Below the pieces are notes generated by a model, which was given only the letters and a program-made list of their open reading frames with translations, did not search any database and was not told the DNA's origin. From assembly GCA_945869245.1 (NCBI GenBank), contig CAMBOY010000036.1:1-16496 (forward strand): a stretch of 16,496 nucleotides of DNA. Reading direction: 5' to 3'. A program made the translations under genes and the position numbers. Below, one piece after another: positions 1 to 5,866 of the stretch. Position 1 is the stretch's first letter, and each line of letters starts with the position of its first letter. The stretch comes from Hydrogenophaga intermedia (GTDB taxonomy: Bacteria; Pseudomonadota; Gammaproteobacteria; Burkholderiales; Burkholderiaceae_C).

Positions 1-14
1 GGAGACCCCGGCAT

Positions 15-28
15 TTGACTTAGATCAA
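15..28. promoter_or_regulatory. Putative FNR/ANR-type binding site
   Basis: The sequence TTGAC-TTAG-ATCAA matches the FNR/CRP-family consensus TTGAT-N4-ATCAA at 9 of 10 half-site positions. It lies beyond the 3' end of the methyltransferase gene, so it would serve a gene to the left of the window, not one seen here. The match is seen directly; the function is inferred. Confidence 0.45.
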
Positions 29-50
29 TTGTAACGGTGTGCCACTGCGT

Positions 51-74
51 CTTGCCTGACCCCGGTCTGACAAG
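51..74 (-). terminator. Possible hairpin terminator of the BioC-like gene
   Basis: Immediately after the minus-strand stop codon (75-77) there is an imperfect inverted repeat. CTTG/CAAG at the base and GACC/GGTC at the top frame one wobble pair and one A-A mismatch, with a loop of 2-4 bases. No T-run follows on the minus strand, so it is at best a weak intrinsic terminator or a 3'-end stabilising hairpin. Confidence 0.3.
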
Positions 75-980
75 TCAACCATTCTCGGCGCCGCGCCGCG
101 ACCGGAGCATGGCACGCATGTCGTCGAGCGCAATCCGGCTCGGATCGCTGGCGGGCGGGCGGGCTGCTACCTTGTGCGCATGGCCGTAGACCACCTCAAC
201 CGTGAGTTGTAAGCGCCCTTCGGCATTGCGCGTGCCGTGTTGCTCCACGGCCTGCAACCATGCGTCAAACCACTGGCGCCCGCGCCAACCCGGGTGGCGT
301 CCGCGCAACAGGTTGCGGCCCAGCGACCGCAGCTCAGCAAGCAAGGTGTGCGCCGAGCTGAAGGTCAGCTGCAGCCGCTCCATGTCCACCACCGGCTCCG
401 CAAAGCCCGCCCGAATGAGCAAATCGCCCCAATCGTGCATGTCGGTGAACTGGTGGCTCGGCGCGGGCCAGCTCATGCGCTCGTGCACCTGGTGCAGTTC
501 GATCAGGGTCTGCGGCCCGAGGCAGGAAAACATGACCAATCCCTGGTCTTGCAGGTGGCTGTGCCAACGCGCGAACAAGGGCATTGGGTCGCCGATGTGG
601 TGCAGCAGCATATTGGACCAGACCATCTCAAAGGCTTCCCCCGCTTCGGCCCAGACACCGGGGGAGGCGGCCCGCCAGGGCTGCCACCATGGCGCGGGCG
701 CAGACGCCCAATGCGGCTCGATGCCCGAGCGGTTGACTCCCCACAGCTTCCAAGGTGCCTCGGGCAAGGTCGATATCAAGCGCTTGTGGGTCTGCGGCCC
801 GCCCAGCAGCGGCTCCCAATGCAACCAACTGCGCGGCGGTTGGCGCAGCCACTGCAGGCGATCCACCATGCGCGAGCCCACCTCTTCGTGCAGCCACGGC
901 GCCTCTTGGCGCGGCAGGTGCAGCCAGCGGCGGCTGGCTGCCGGGTCGACAGTGGGGATGCGGGTGTCCTCGGTGTTCAT
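75..980 (-). CDS. BioC-like SAM-dependent methyltransferase family protein
   Basis: A 301-residue cytosolic protein resembling BioC (malonyl-ACP O-methyltransferase, which starts biotin precursor synthesis). The best evidence is the middle and C-terminal half. FEMVWSNMLLHHIGDP (about 117-132) matches the motif IV region of BioC-type enzymes, and GLVMFSCLGPQTLIEL (about 147-162) matches the segment after it, usually written as GGLLxFSTFGPDTLxEL. The N-terminal AdoMet-binding motif I, normally a GxGxG loop, is eroded: the equivalent stretch (about 51-61) reads SWLHWEPLLGG. It may therefore be a divergent enzyme or a non-catalytic paralogue. No other bio genes are nearby. The ATG at 978-980 is divergent from the ComF-family gene, and a -10-like TATACT lies at 1010-1015 on this strand. 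Family membership is fairly sure; the substrate is not. Confidence 0.75.
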   Translation of the reverse strand: MNTEDTRIPTVDPAASRRWLHLPRQEAPWLHEEVGSRMVDRLQWLRQPPRSWLHWEPLLGGPQTHKRLISTLPEAPWKLWGVNRSGIEPHWASAPAPWWQPWRAASPGVWAEAGEAFEMVWSNMLLHHIGDPMPLFARWHSHLQDQGLVMFSCLGPQTLIELHQVHERMSWPAPSHQFTDMHDWGDLLIRAGFAEPVVDMERLQLTFSSAHTLLAELRSLGRNLLRGRHPGWRGRQWFDAWLQAVEQHGTRNAEGRLQLTVEVVYGHAHKVAARPPASDPSRIALDDMRAMLRSRRGAENG

Positions 981-1009
981 GCAGGCCTGGGGCTAGATGG
1001 GTGGACGCC

Positions 1010-1017
1010 AGTATATT
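1010..1017. promoter_or_regulatory. Overlapping divergent -10 elements (BioC-like / comF)
   Basis: AGTATATT contains a plus-strand TATATT (1012-1017), ending 6 bases before the ATG at 1024, and a minus-strand TATACT (1015-1010), about 30 bases before the methyltransferase ATG. No convincing -35 hexamer is seen on either strand. The matches are seen; promoter activity is inferred. Confidence 0.4.
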
Positions 1018-1023
1018 GAGGCC

Positions 1024-1719
1024 ATGCGATCCGCCTTGCGCTCTTTGTGGTCTCAACGCCCCGGGCTCTGCCCGGTCTGTGGCCTGTGGTGCCCGGGATG
1101 GACGTGTGGCGCATGTCTGCAGCGCTTCGCGCCACCCACCGCGCGCTGCTTGCGCTGCGCCTGCCGCTGGGGCGCGGGCATCTGCCCCGATTGCCGCCAG
1201 CACCCGCCAGCGCTGAGCGCCTGCCATGCCGCGCTCGACTACTCCTACCCCTGGGACGGCCTGATCGCGCGCTGGAAGTTCCACGGCGAGCTCGGCTTGA
1301 ACAGCGCCTGGCACGGCCTGCTGCGCGATCTGCCCCTCGCGCTCGACGACATCGAGGCGATCTTGCCCATACCCCTGAGCACGGGCCGGCTGGCCGAGCG
1401 CGGCTACAACCAGGCCTGGGAACTGGCCAAAGGCCTGCTGCACGGTGATCACCGCCACAAAGGCCTGCCCCAGGCGCTGGTTCGACTGGCCGAAGTGCCC
1501 GACCAACACCGGCTGAGCGCGGCCGAGCGGCGCGTCAATTTGCGCGGAGTGTTTGGCGTGCACCCCGAGACAGCGGCGCGCGTGCACAATGCGCGCCTGC
1601 TGCTGGTCGACGATGTCATGACCACCGGCGCCACCCTGTCCGAAGCGGCCACCACTTTGCTCAACGCCGGCGCGCGCTCGGTCAGCGCGGTGGTGCTGGC
1701 CCGCACCCCACCCGCCTGA
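1024..1719 (+). CDS. comF: ComF family phosphoribosyltransferase-like protein
   Basis: A 231-residue ComF-family protein, counted from the ATG at 1024. The N-terminus is a cysteine-rich zinc-ribbon-like segment with repeated CxxC pairs (CPVC, CGAC, CLRC, CPDC, about residues 16-60). The C-terminal half is a type I phosphoribosyltransferase fold with the PRPP-binding loop LLLVDDVMTTGAT at about residues 191-203. In naturally competent bacteria ComF acts in DNA uptake; in most proteobacteria its role is unknown, so competence is not claimed. An in-frame ATG at 997 would add nine residues. I prefer 1024 because a TATATT -10 lies just before it, a GAGG sits at 1018-1021, and family members begin close to this point. 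It is followed after 5 bases by trmL and is probably co-transcribed. Confidence 0.85.
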   Translation: MRSALRSLWSQRPGLCPVCGLWCPGWTCGACLQRFAPPTARCLRCACRWGAGICPDCRQHPPALSACHAALDYSYPWDGLIARWKFHGELGLNSAWHGLLRDLPLALDDIEAILPIPLSTGRLAERGYNQAWELAKGLLHGDHRHKGLPQALVRLAEVPDQHRLSAAERRVNLRGVFGVHPETAARVHNARLLLVDDVMTTGATLSEAATTLLNAGARSVSAVVLARTPPA

Positions 1720-1724
1720 TTGCC

Positions 1725-2213
1725 ATGTTCCACATCGTTCTGGTCGAACCCGAAATCCCGCCCAACACCGGCAACGTGATCCGCCTATGCGCCAACACCG
1801 GCTGCCAGTTGCATCTGGTGGAGCCGCTGGGCTTTTCGATGGACGACAAACAGCTGCGCCGCGCAGGACTGGACTACCACGAATACGCCAGCGTGCGGCG
1901 CTACCCGGGCTGGGACGCCTTTTTGGCCACCGCCCAACCCGCCGCCGACCGGCTGTTTGCCTTCACCACCAAAGGCAGCCACAGCGTATTTGCCCAGGCT
2001 TTTCAGGCCGGTGATTGGCTGGTGTTCGGCAGTGAGACCCGGGGCCTGGCGCCCGAGCTGCGCGAGCGTTTTCCCGCCGCGCAACGCCTGCGCCTGCCCA
2101 TGCTGGCCGGGCAGCGCAGCCTGAACCTGTCGAACGCGGTGGCCGTCAGTGTGTTTGAGGCTTGGCGCCAAAACGGCTTTGCCCAGGCCCAAACCGGCCC
2201 CGATCAGGGATAA
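1725..2213 (+). CDS. trmL: tRNA (cytidine(34)-2'-O)-methyltransferase TrmL
   Basis: A 162-residue SPOUT-class methyltransferase, the normal TrmL length. TrmL uses AdoMet to 2'-O-methylate the wobble base (C34 or cmnm5U34) of the tRNA-Leu isoacceptors. Family motifs are all present: PEIPPNTGNVIRLCANTG near the N-terminus, LVFGSETRGLAPEL in the middle, and the knotted AdoMet-binding segment LPMLAGQRSLNLSNAVAVSVFEAW near the C-terminus. The start ATG lies 5 bases after the comF stop, consistent with one operon. The 3' end overlaps the convergent MaoC gene by 10 bases (2204-2213) and no terminator is visible between them. Confidence 0.95.
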   Translation: MFHIVLVEPEIPPNTGNVIRLCANTGCQLHLVEPLGFSMDDKQLRRAGLDYHEYASVRRYPGWDAFLATAQPAADRLFAFTTKGSHSVFAQAFQAGDWLVFGSETRGLAPELRERFPAAQRLRLPMLAGQRSLNLSNAVAVSVFEAWRQNGFAQAQTGPDQG

Positions 2214-2659
2214 CGCCGCACCACCGCCTCTGCCACACAGGCGGGCTTGTCGGCGCCTTCGCGCTCCACCGTGCAACGCCAGATGAGCTGCCAGGCGCCA
2301 CCGCCCAGCGGCTCTGCCGCCAACAGGTGCAGATGCCCACGCAAGCGGCTGCCAGCTGGCACCGGCGACACAAAACGCACCCGATTCAGGCCCACATTCA
2401 CGCCCATGCCAGAGCCCGCCAGTGACAACGCCCTGTCCAGAAAACAGGGCAGCAGCGAGAGCGTGAGAAAGCCGTGGGCAATGGTGGCACCAAACGGCCC
2501 TTCGCGGGCGCGCGCCTCGTCCACATGAATCCATTGCTGGTCGCCAGTGGCGTCGGCAAAGGCTTGGATGCGCGCCTGATCGACCAGCACCCAGTCGCTC
2601 AGCGCCACATCTTGGCCGACGCAGGCCACCAGATCGTCCAAAGAGCTGAAATGTCGCAT
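2204..2659 (-). CDS. MaoC family (R)-hydratase/dehydratase
   Basis: A 151-residue single hot-dog-fold protein of the MaoC/NodN type. Related enzymes hydrate trans-2-enoyl-CoA to (R)-3-hydroxyacyl-CoA. The hydratase signature FADATGDQQWIHVDEARAREG (about residues 32-52) followed by ATIAHGFLTLSLLP (about 55-68) carries the expected catalytic Asp and His. The ATG at 2657-2659 is chosen although the frame stays open upstream to 3526, because the family N-terminus matches here and the upstream part is antisense to a real permease gene. A minus-strand TACAGT (2672-2667) ends 7 bases before this ATG. The permease gene ends 35 bases upstream on the same strand. The acyl-CoA substrate cannot be told from sequence. 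Confidence 0.9.
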   Translation of the reverse strand: MRHFSSLDDLVACVGQDVALSDWVLVDQARIQAFADATGDQQWIHVDEARAREGPFGATIAHGFLTLSLLPCFLDRALSLAGSGMGVNVGLNRVRFVSPVPAGSRLRGHLHLLAAEPLGGGAWQLIWRCTVEREGADKPACVAEAVVRRYP

Positions 2660-2666
2660 GGCCTCG

Positions 2667-2672
2667 ACTGTA
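2667..2672 (-). promoter_or_regulatory. -10-like element just before the MaoC start
   Basis: The minus-strand hexamer TACAGT is separated by 7 bases (CGAGGCC) from the MaoC ATG. If active it would start transcription at or within a base or two of the start codon. GAGG within the spacer could alternatively serve as a Shine-Dalgarno in a longer transcript from the upstream permease gene. Confidence 0.35.
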
Positions 2673-2694
2673 CGGCGAGAGCGCCCAGCCGCGC

Positions 2695-3444
2695 TCAGGC
2701 GAAGGCGTCCCAGATCAGCTTGCCGCCGGTCAAAAACATGCCCCAATGCACCAAGCGGTAGAACAACGCCGGCTGGATGCGGTGCGCCAGCCGCACCCCC
2801 ACCCACACGCCCACCGGCGCAAAAGGCAAGAGCAGCAAAGAGGTGCCCATATTGCGCGCATCGAGCAAACCCAGCCAAGCGTAGGGCAGCCATTTGGCGA
2901 GGTTGATGACAAAAAAGAAGTAGGCCAGCGTGGCGGTGAACACCAGCGGCGGCAGGCGCAGCGGCAACAAAGCCGCCTGGATCGGCGGGCCGCCCGCGTG
3001 GGCCACAAAACTGGTAAAACCCGAGGCCACCGTCAATACCCGCTGTACCCAGGGCGCGGGCACCGATGTATCGGCGGCTTGCGCCCTGCGCCAGCGCTGC
3101 CACAAAAACAGCCAGGTCAGCACCCCCACCACACCCGCCACCCAGCGCGCATCCAGCGTCTTGAACAGCACAGCGCCCAGCACAATGCCGGCCAAGCCCG
3201 GCAACAACAAGCGCCAGAACAAGACCCGATCCACCTGGCGCCGAAACGCCGCTATGCCCAACAGATCCATCACCAGCAACACCGGCATCAGAATGGCAGC
3301 CGCCTGGGGCACCGACACCGCCAGCGCCATCAAGGGCACCGCCAGCGCACCAAAGCCGGCGCCAAAGCCACTCTTGCTCACACCCAGCAAGAGCACCGCG
3401 GGAATCGCCACCGCGTAGAAAAAAGGATCGTCGATCACCACCAT
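2695..3444 (-). CDS. Sulfite exporter TauE/SafE (TSUP) family permease
   Basis: A 249-residue polytopic inner-membrane protein, a usual TSUP length. Hydrophobic segments cover most of the chain, about eight in two related halves. The family hallmark, a glycine-rich turn at the end of helix 1 (LLLGVSKSGFGAGFGALAVPLMAL, about 18-41), is clear, and a matching turn in the second half reads GFTSFVAHAGGPPIQAALLPL (about 141-161). Relatives move sulfite, sulfoacetate or other small organic anions; the substrate here is unknown. The ATG at 3442-3444 is supported by a minus-strand TACAGT ending 6 bases upstream. It is followed by the MaoC gene and divergent from the DUF1841 gene. Confidence 0.9.
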   Translation of the reverse strand: MVVIDDPFFYAVAIPAVLLLGVSKSGFGAGFGALAVPLMALAVSVPQAAAILMPVLLVMDLLGIAAFRRQVDRVLFWRLLLPGLAGIVLGAVLFKTLDARWVAGVVGVLTWLFLWQRWRRAQAADTSVPAPWVQRVLTVASGFTSFVAHAGGPPIQAALLPLRLPPLVFTATLAYFFFVINLAKWLPYAWLGLLDARNMGTSLLLLPFAPVGVWVGVRLAHRIQPALFYRLVHWGMFLTGGKLIWDAFA

Positions 3445-3450
3445 GGGGCC

Positions 3451-3456
3451 ACTGTA
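3451..3456 (-). promoter_or_regulatory. -10-like element just before the TSUP permease start
   Basis: The minus strand reads TACAGT, six bases (GGCCCC), then ATG. The spacing places the predicted transcription start on the A of the start codon. There is no Shine-Dalgarno-like sequence in the six bases. Confidence 0.45.
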
Positions 3457-3498
3457 CGCGTCCGCTGTGCGGTCGACGCTGTGCCTGCGCGCCTGAGC

Positions 3499-3504
3499 GA
3501 CAAT
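3499..3504 (+). promoter_or_regulatory. -10-like element just before the DUF1841 start
   Basis: GACAAT is followed by CCGCCC and then the ATG at 3511. The 6-base gap predicts transcription starting at the start codon. No Shine-Dalgarno-like sequence is present, and no strong -35 is seen upstream. Confidence 0.4.
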
Positions 3505-3510
3505 CCGCCC

Positions 3511-3945
3511 ATGTTTTCACCCTCACAGGCCGATGTGCGGCGGTTTTTCTGCACGGTCCACACCAAGCGCCAGCACAGCGCGCCGATGGAAGCCATCGAA
3601 CAGCTGGCGGCGCAGTGGATGGCCGAGCACCCTGAATACGACGCCGATTTTGCCGATCTGGACGCCGCGCTGGCGGCCATGGGGCAACCCGACGGCGGAC
3701 GCAGCAATCCGTTTTTGCACCTGTCCATGCACTTGTCGATCAGCGAGCAGTGCAGCATCGACCAGCCCCCTGGCATACGCCAAGCGGTGGAGCTGCTGAC
3801 CGCGCGCCGGGGCGACCTGCACGCCGCACACCACGAGGTGATGGAGTGCCTAGGCACCATGCTCTGGGAGAGCCAGCGCAGCGGTCGCCCGCCCGACGGG
3901 CTGGCCTATATCGCCGCCGTGCGGCAACGCGCCACCCAAGACTGA
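3511..3945 (+). CDS. DUF1841 family protein of unknown function
   Basis: A 144-residue soluble protein matching the DUF1841 family, which occurs across beta- and gammaproteobacteria and has no established role. Recognisable family features are the N-terminal RRFFCTVHTK, the NPFLHLSMHLSISEQ segment about two-fifths along, and the C-terminal HHEVMECLGTMLWESQR. The reading frame is open far upstream (to 2746), but that part is antisense to the TSUP gene. The ATG at 3511 fits the family N-terminus and is preceded by a -10-like GACAAT. A bidirectional terminator follows the stop by about 10 bases. It is divergent from the TSUP permease, with 66 bases between the two starts. Confidence 0.9.
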   Translation: MFSPSQADVRRFFCTVHTKRQHSAPMEAIEQLAAQWMAEHPEYDADFADLDAALAAMGQPDGGRSNPFLHLSMHLSISEQCSIDQPPGIRQAVELLTARRGDLHAAHHEVMECLGTMLWESQRSGRPPDGLAYIAAVRQRATQD

Positions 3946-3954
3946 CCGCCCAAG

Positions 3955-3981
3955 AAAAAGCCCCGCTGAGCGGGGCGTTTT
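3955..3981. terminator. Bidirectional intrinsic terminator (DUF1841 / cytochrome c4)
   Basis: A perfect 7-bp stem, GCCCCGC (3960-3966) and GCGGGGC (3970-3976), encloses a TGA loop. It is followed by GTTTT on the plus strand and preceded by AAAAA (3955-3959), which gives a T-run on the minus strand. It sits between two convergent genes (ends at 3945 and 4000), so it can terminate both. Confidence 0.9.
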
Positions 3982-3999
3982 GTCGCCGAGCGCCGTGAA

Positions 4000-4668
4000 T
4001 CAGCGGAACCGCGACTGCGGCACCGTGGCCAGCTCGCCTTGCACCGAGGCCAAGTATTTGGACATGGCGCGCAGTTCGGCGTTGCTGAACTGCTTGGCGA
4101 TGCCGCCCATGATGGCGTTGTTGCGCCCCACCACGCCGTTGTTTTCCACCTTGTACGACCTGAGCGCGACAAACAGGAAGTCGGCGTGCTGGCCACCGAT
4201 CTTGGGGTAGCTCGGGTCGATCGGCTTGCTGAAATTGGCGCCGTGGCAGGACGCACACGCGCCGCGCTCCAGCAAGGCCGCCACCGCCGCAGTGGGCGGC
4301 TTCGGGGTTTCAGGGGCCTGCTTGCTCACGTGTGAGCTGTAGAACGCGCCCAGATCGGCCATGTCCTGCTCGGTCAGCGAGCCCGCGATGCCGCGCATGG
4401 ACGGGTGCTTGCGGTCGCCTTTTTTGTAGGCGTTGAGCGATGCCACGATGTACTGGGCGGTTTGCCCGGAAATCATCGGCACCTTGTGGATTTCGGGGAA
4501 GCTGTTTTGGTAGCCCGGGATGCCATGGCAGCCGATGCACATCTCGGCTTTTTGTTTGCCGGCGGCAACATCACCGGTGACACCCTGGGCTTGGGCGGAA
4601 ACCGCGACGGCGGCGAGCGTCGCTGCGGCGACAACGGTACGGACGATCGTGGTCTTCAGAGTGTTCAT
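4000..4668 (-). CDS. Di-haem cytochrome c4-type periplasmic cytochrome
   Basis: A 222-residue exported electron carrier. Residues 1-28 form a Sec signal peptide (basic start, alanine/valine core, likely cleavage after AQA or AQAQ). Two class I cytochrome c domains follow, with haem-binding CIGCH (44-48) and CASCH (138-142). Probable axial methionines are Met91 in HPSMRGIA and Met187 in NAIMGGIA. This arrangement is that of cytochrome c4, which passes electrons from the bc1 complex to terminal oxidases such as cbb3. The ATG is at 4666-4668. A perfect minus-strand TATAAT lies at 4718-4713, and an FNR box lies between it and the start. It shares a terminator with the convergent DUF1841 gene. No oxidase genes are in the window. 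Confidence 0.93.
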   Translation of the reverse strand: MNTLKTTIVRTVVAAATLAAVAVSAQAQGVTGDVAAGKQKAEMCIGCHGIPGYQNSFPEIHKVPMISGQTAQYIVASLNAYKKGDRKHPSMRGIAGSLTEQDMADLGAFYSSHVSKQAPETPKPPTAAVAALLERGACASCHGANFSKPIDPSYPKIGGQHADFLFVALRSYKVENNGVVGRNNAIMGGIAKQFSNAELRAMSKYLASVQGELATVPQSRFR

Positions 4669-4692
4669 TTTCCAAGCACAATGGGTGACGGT

Positions 4693-4706
4693 TTGATAAA
4701 AATCAA
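4693..4706. promoter_or_regulatory. Perfect FNR-family box in the cytochrome c4 / moxR divergent region
   Basis: TTGAT-AAAA-ATCAA is an exact match to the FNR/ANR consensus. Its centre (about 4699.5) is 31 bases upstream of the cytochrome ATG and about 94 bases upstream of the moxR-type ATG. It would cover roughly +1 to +14 of a transcript from the minus-strand TATAAT, which fits repression of the cytochrome gene when oxygen is low. The match is seen; the direction of control is inferred. Confidence 0.75.
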
Positions 4707-4712
4707 TCTTTG

Positions 4713-4718
4713 ATTATA
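4713..4718 (-). promoter_or_regulatory. Cytochrome c4 promoter -10 element
   Basis: A consensus TATAAT on the minus strand lies 44 bases before the cytochrome c4 ATG, inside an AT-rich island unusual for this GC-rich window. The predicted transcript start is near 4706, at the edge of the FNR box. A good -35 is not obvious; TTGCTG at 4738-4733 has a short 14-base spacer. A plus-strand TTGATA-N16-TATATA (4693-4720) could also act as a promoter towards the moxR gene. Confidence 0.5.
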
Positions 4719-4781
4719 TAGAGCCAAGCAATCAGCAATGTCTTCTTGAACGCGCTGACGGCTCCTGTGTCTGACAGCCCA

Positions 4782-4787
4782 TACAGT
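4782..4787 (+). promoter_or_regulatory. -10-like element just before the MoxR start
   Basis: TACAGT is followed by CTCATC and then the ATG at 4794, again a 6-base gap with no Shine-Dalgarno. This supports 4794 rather than the upstream TTG at 4746 as the start. Confidence 0.4.
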
Positions 4788-4793
4788 CTCATC

Positions 4794-5648
4794 ATGAAAT
4801 TTCAAGGCACTGACAACTACGTGGCCACCGCCGACCTGATGCTGTCGGTCAATGCGGCCATCGCCCTCCAACGCCCGCTGCTGGTCAAGGGAGAACCGGG
4901 CACCGGCAAAACCATGCTGGCCGAAGAAGTCGCCCAATCGCTGGGCCTGCCACTGTTGCAATGGCACATCAAAAGCACCACCAAAGCGCAGCAGGGCCTT
5001 TATGAGTACGACGCAGTGAACCGCCTGCGCGACAGCCAGCTCAACACCGCCGACAGCGCCGCGCGGGTGCAGGACATCCGCAACTACATCGTGCAGGGGG
5101 TGCTGTGGCAGGCTTTCACCGCCGACGCGCCGGTGGCGCTGCTGATCGACGAAATCGACAAGGCCGACATCGAGTTCCCCAACGACCTGCTGCGCGAAAT
5201 CGACCGCATGGAGTTCTACTGCTACGAGACGCGTGAACTCATCAAGGCCAAACACCGCCCGCTGGTGTTCATCACCTCGAACAACGAAAAAGAGCTGCCC
5301 GACGCGTTTTTGCGCCGTTGCTTCTTCCACTACATCAAGTTTCCCGAGCCCGACACCATGAAGCGCATCGTCGAGGTGCACTTTCCCGGGCTCAAGGACG
5401 AGCTGCTGACCGCGGCCATGAAAACCTTCTACGACATCCGCGGGCTGCCGGGCCTGAAGAAGAAACCCAGCACCTCGGAGCTGATCGACTGGCTCAAATT
5501 GCTGATGGCCGAAGACATTCCACCCGCAGCGCTACACAGCGCCGACAGCAAGGTGGCGGTGCCGCCGCTGGTGGGCGCCTTGCTGAAAAATGAGCAAGAC
5601 ACCACGCTGTTTGAGAAGCTGGTGTTCATGAACCAGCGGAACCGGTGA
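4794..5648 (+). CDS. MoxR-family AAA+ ATPase
   Basis: A 284-residue AAA+ ATPase of the MoxR class; these act as chaperone-like motors with VWA-domain partners to mature or insert cofactors into target complexes. Walker A is GEPGTGKT (33-40), Walker B is LLIDEID (116-122), sensor 1 is TSNNE (161-165) and the arginine-finger region is FLRRC (172-176). The C-terminal lid domain includes the GLPGLKKKPSTSELIDWLKLL segment. The frame can be opened from a TTG at 4746, but MKFQGTDNYVATADLML is the usual N-terminus of this subfamily and a -10-like TACAGT ends 6 bases before this ATG. It is followed by a 59-residue ORF and a CoxE-like VWA gene, the typical partner. Its client complex is unknown; no CO dehydrogenase genes are in the window. 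Confidence 0.93.
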   Translation: MKFQGTDNYVATADLMLSVNAAIALQRPLLVKGEPGTGKTMLAEEVAQSLGLPLLQWHIKSTTKAQQGLYEYDAVNRLRDSQLNTADSAARVQDIRNYIVQGVLWQAFTADAPVALLIDEIDKADIEFPNDLLREIDRMEFYCYETRELIKAKHRPLVFITSNNEKELPDAFLRRCFFHYIKFPEPDTMKRIVEVHFPGLKDELLTAAMKTFYDIRGLPGLKKKPSTSELIDWLKLLMAEDIPPAALHSADSKVAVPPLVGALLKNEQDTTLFEKLVFMNQRNR

Positions 5649-5664
5649 ACGGTCGCTGCACGCG

Positions 5665-5670
5665 AAAGGA
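5665..5670 (+). promoter_or_regulatory. Ribosome binding site of the 59-residue ORF
   Basis: AAAGGA lies 6 bases before the ATG at 5677, a good Shine-Dalgarno match at standard spacing. It is clearer than those of most genes in this window and supports translation of the small ORF. Confidence 0.6.
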
Positions 5671-5676
5671 CACCCC

Positions 5677-5856
5677 ATGCAAGCACCACAAGCAGCGGCT
5701 GACCAAGCTCAGCCCAGCCCGCCCCCCCGGACGCTGGCGGAGGTGCTCAAGGATTTGCCTGCGCTCTCAGACGAGAGCGCAGAGGCGTGGGATCGGGTGA
5801 TGCGCGAGATCAAGAACGAGCCACAACCGCCCTTGCGGGACATCGATTGGACTTGA
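5677..5856 (+). CDS. Small protein of unknown function between MoxR and VWA genes
   Basis: A 59-residue ORF that I do not recognise. It begins MQAPQAAADQ, has a proline-rich stretch (13-17), then an amphipathic acidic/hydrophobic part with LAEVLKDLPALSDESAEAWD (20-39), and ends in PPLRDIDWT. There is no signal peptide or membrane segment. Support for it being real is an AAAGGA ribosome site, same-strand placement 28 bases after the MoxR stop and 10 bases before the VWA start, and continued plus-strand codon character. The C-terminal half, a short helix followed by an acidic and tryptophan tail, faintly recalls the tails of type II antitoxins, but no toxin is adjacent, so this is only a guess. 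It might instead be an adaptor for the MoxR/VWA pair. Confidence 0.7.
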   Translation: MQAPQAAADQAQPSPPPRTLAEVLKDLPALSDESAEAWDRVMREIKNEPQPPLRDIDWT

Positions 5857-5866
5857 AGACCACCCC

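Noticed and set aside
202..1019. Two plus-strand frames of about 260 codons
   Set aside because: They are antisense to the BioC-like gene and have no family resemblance.
2746..3510. N-terminal extension of the DUF1841 frame
   Set aside because: This stretch is antisense to the TSUP permease, rich in H/Q/R, and unlike DUF1841 proteins, which start near 3511.
2204..3526. 440-codon minus frame joining the MaoC region to upstream sequence
   Set aside because: Only the last 151 codons match a family (MaoC). The upstream part is out of frame with the real TSUP permease on the same strand.
4746..4793. TTG start adding 16 residues to the MoxR ATPase
   Set aside because: Subfamily members start at MKFQG, and the promoter-like TACAGT lies between the two candidate starts.
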